From the NCBI GenBank assembly GCA_029852775.1, contig LEKJ01000029.1, positions 1-56,595 on the forward strand: DNA of 56,595 nucleotides, in the 5' to 3' direction. Each line of letters opens with the position of its first letter. Position 1 is the first letter of the stretch. Of the stretch, positions 56,501 to 56,595 are shown piece by piece. The notes under the pieces are model-generated. The model made no database searches, was not told where the DNA came from, and was given only the letters and a program-made list of their open reading frames with translations. A program made the translations under genes and the position numbers. The DNA comes from Pasteurellaceae bacterium LFhippo2. GTDB taxonomy: Bacteria; Pseudomonadota; Gammaproteobacteria; Enterobacterales; Pasteurellaceae.

Positions 56501-56595
56501 ACTGTCGCCACTGTTTTTGTGCCGTTCGTAAAGTCTAAACCTTTCGATAAAGTAACAGTTTTGTCTCCCGTACCATTTGCTTTATACGTTAATGG
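53518..56595 (-). CDS. Trimeric autotransporter adhesin (YadA/Hia type), 5' end missing
   Basis: The C-terminal 1025 residues are present; the frame is open to the window edge (a GTG at 56511 is not a start). Stalk with Hia-type segments, head-neck motifs (KNITNVAAGIDDYDAVNVSQL; SRVTNVAEGVKGTDAVNVDQL), a collagen-like region of Gly-X-Y triplets at about 55000-55570, and a YadA anchor ending RAGIAGAMASGGL, GQGAVAVGYSR and a C-terminal Trp. Three copies form one 12-strand barrel. Such adhesins bind host matrix or cells. Monocistronic at this end. Confidence 0.95.
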   Translation of the reverse strand, partial: PLTYKANGTGDKTVTLSKGLDFTNGTKTVATVGDSGKVTFDLNEDAKKQLAKETKVSSVDKSVSVASTTTEAGITTYDLSVNTVFEYVDVNGDVVVKGRDGKYYKSDELAGAIYDPDSKTYKKGNNVVPTVDAKTVVIQPKDKAKHKITHISNGEIKAGSSDVITGEQLFNYVNVNGIAATKDGKVNFINGKNTIVTNDNGNISYSVANTTLSIVSKDQTKPGSIVTPIDGNLNKFVTAGDLATTLNTMGWNMKVDKATGTNGQAESSTLTKVSAGETVKFIAGDNVKLVQDGQNITISTTVQKGENGRNGIDGVTIKEIVKGENGSTTVKFSDGKEFTVEKGDKGDPGKDGAPGKDGAPGKDGAAGISPTVGVVDNKNGTHTITIQNGDGTESTTTVKDGVAGKDGAPGKDGAAGISPTIGVVDNKNGTHTITIQNGDGTESTTTVKDGVAGKDGAPGKDGVPGKDGAAGISPTVGVVDNKNGTHTITIQNGDGTESTTTVKDGVAGKDGAPGKDGAPGPKGEAGTPGTQGNGGLPTEVIAGTNVEVTPSKDEKDGHPIYKVDGLKTTVSSGNDFIKVESEAKDNNVTNYKISFDAEKVTGDKNIEVKVKTGGKEGDIGATYEVSLGKHINLTPGGSLTIDDVSIYNNKVSVGDEVLITGDSVNVGDVHITLDGINAGGKNITNVAAGIDDYDAVNVSQLKELENKGLNFVGNDSTKAFNVPLGKTVTVRGDLSESAKANADNIRVDVIDGELVVKIAESPTFDNVISNVTTTNKVVINNGPTIHKNGIDMNNSTITNVSKAVNGTDAVNLDQLSTTVANVSWDVTVSDASGGKVKVIDPNGRVKAGQSMTIDAGNNINVVQNARTVSIATSSTPTFETVTIGGKDGVTISSSKSEKDGVREISVGTKDAPSRVTNVAEGVKGTDAVNVDQLNKGLGQVHDRINKVDKNLRAGIAGAMASGGLYNANIPGKSMVAVAASGYKGQGAVAVGYSRLSDNGKVGVRFSVNTNTQGDLGGVASMGYQW
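55018..55569 (-). repeat. Collagen-like cassettes in the trimeric autotransporter
   Basis: Three near-identical units start with ISPT at 55494, 55347 and 55182 (minus strand) and read ISPTVGVVDNKNGTHTITIQ, then NGDGTESTTTVKDGVAG and GKD-GAP-GKD triplets. Units 1 and 2 are 49 and 55 residues (147 and 165 bases); the difference is one extra KDGVPG in the second. Lys-Gly-Asp and Gly-Ala-Pro triplets resemble bacterial collagen. Confidence 0.92.

Overview
The window reads as chromosome of a gamma-proteobacterium of the family Pasteurellaceae. The DNA-uptake core ACAAGCGGT recurs (near 4317, 22958, 26258, 32647, 35941, 48589, 50495, 53297), often extended by a purine-rich tract and a TTTGCAAA-like block. 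That is the uptake signal of the Actinobacillus/Mannheimia/Bibersteinia branch, not the AAGTGCGGT type of Haemophilus influenzae. Gene content and order fit this (rsmC divergent from holD-rimI, leuS-lptE-holA, artPIQM, fruBKA). The sequence alone does not fix the species. No rRNA, tRNA, CRISPR array, integrase or transposase gene was seen.

Layout. Both ends are truncated surface adhesins: a classical autotransporter on the left (1-2074, minus, with a probable frameshift and a 20-unit hexapeptide linker) and a trimeric YadA/Hia-type autotransporter with collagen-like cassettes on the right (53518 to end, minus). From 2.3 to 12.5 kb lie translation and RNA genes (typA, rsmC, holD-rimI, srmB, rlmD, rluA) with norM, plus one A+T-rich solitary PLD-family nuclease-like gene. 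From 12.6 to 18.9 kb lie a Fur-boxed FetA-like receptor, a DUF533 gene and afuBC without an adjacent afuA. From 18.9 to 33.5 kb come a MocR regulator, a cyanide-insensitive-type bd oxidase operon with an overlooked 39-residue third gene, rapA, kdsD-greB-dgt and fruBKA. From 33.7 to 43.1 kb ndk is followed by a cell-surface glycan locus: pyruvyl transferase-like gene, neuA, flippase, GT52 sialyltransferase, GT25, polymerase/ligase and two GT2 genes. This locus is interrupted by a DinD-like gene carrying its own promoter and LexA-like box. From 43.2 to 53.2 kb come artPIQM with tandem ARG boxes, dsbD, grxA, maf, holA, lptE and leuS.

How the genes work together. neuA (CMP-sialic acid), the GT52 sialyltransferase, the flippase and the polymerase/ligase could build and export a sialylated lipooligosaccharide or O-unit. 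With two adhesins, a FetA-like iron receptor and sugar/arginine uptake, the picture is of a host-associated mucosal organism. Fructose uptake is wired to CRP and probably FruR, arginine uptake to ArgR, the receptor to Fur, and dinD probably to LexA.

The most unusual structure is non-coding. At least four families of dispersed palindromic elements lie between genes, most of them within about 20 bases of a stop codon. They are built of two to five hairpins, some closed by outer arms, so single-stranded copies could fold as three-way or star-shaped junctions. In two copies (after fruK and ndk) the conserved block begins with the host gene's own TAA stop. Inverted uptake-signal pairs form a further class that probably serves as terminators.
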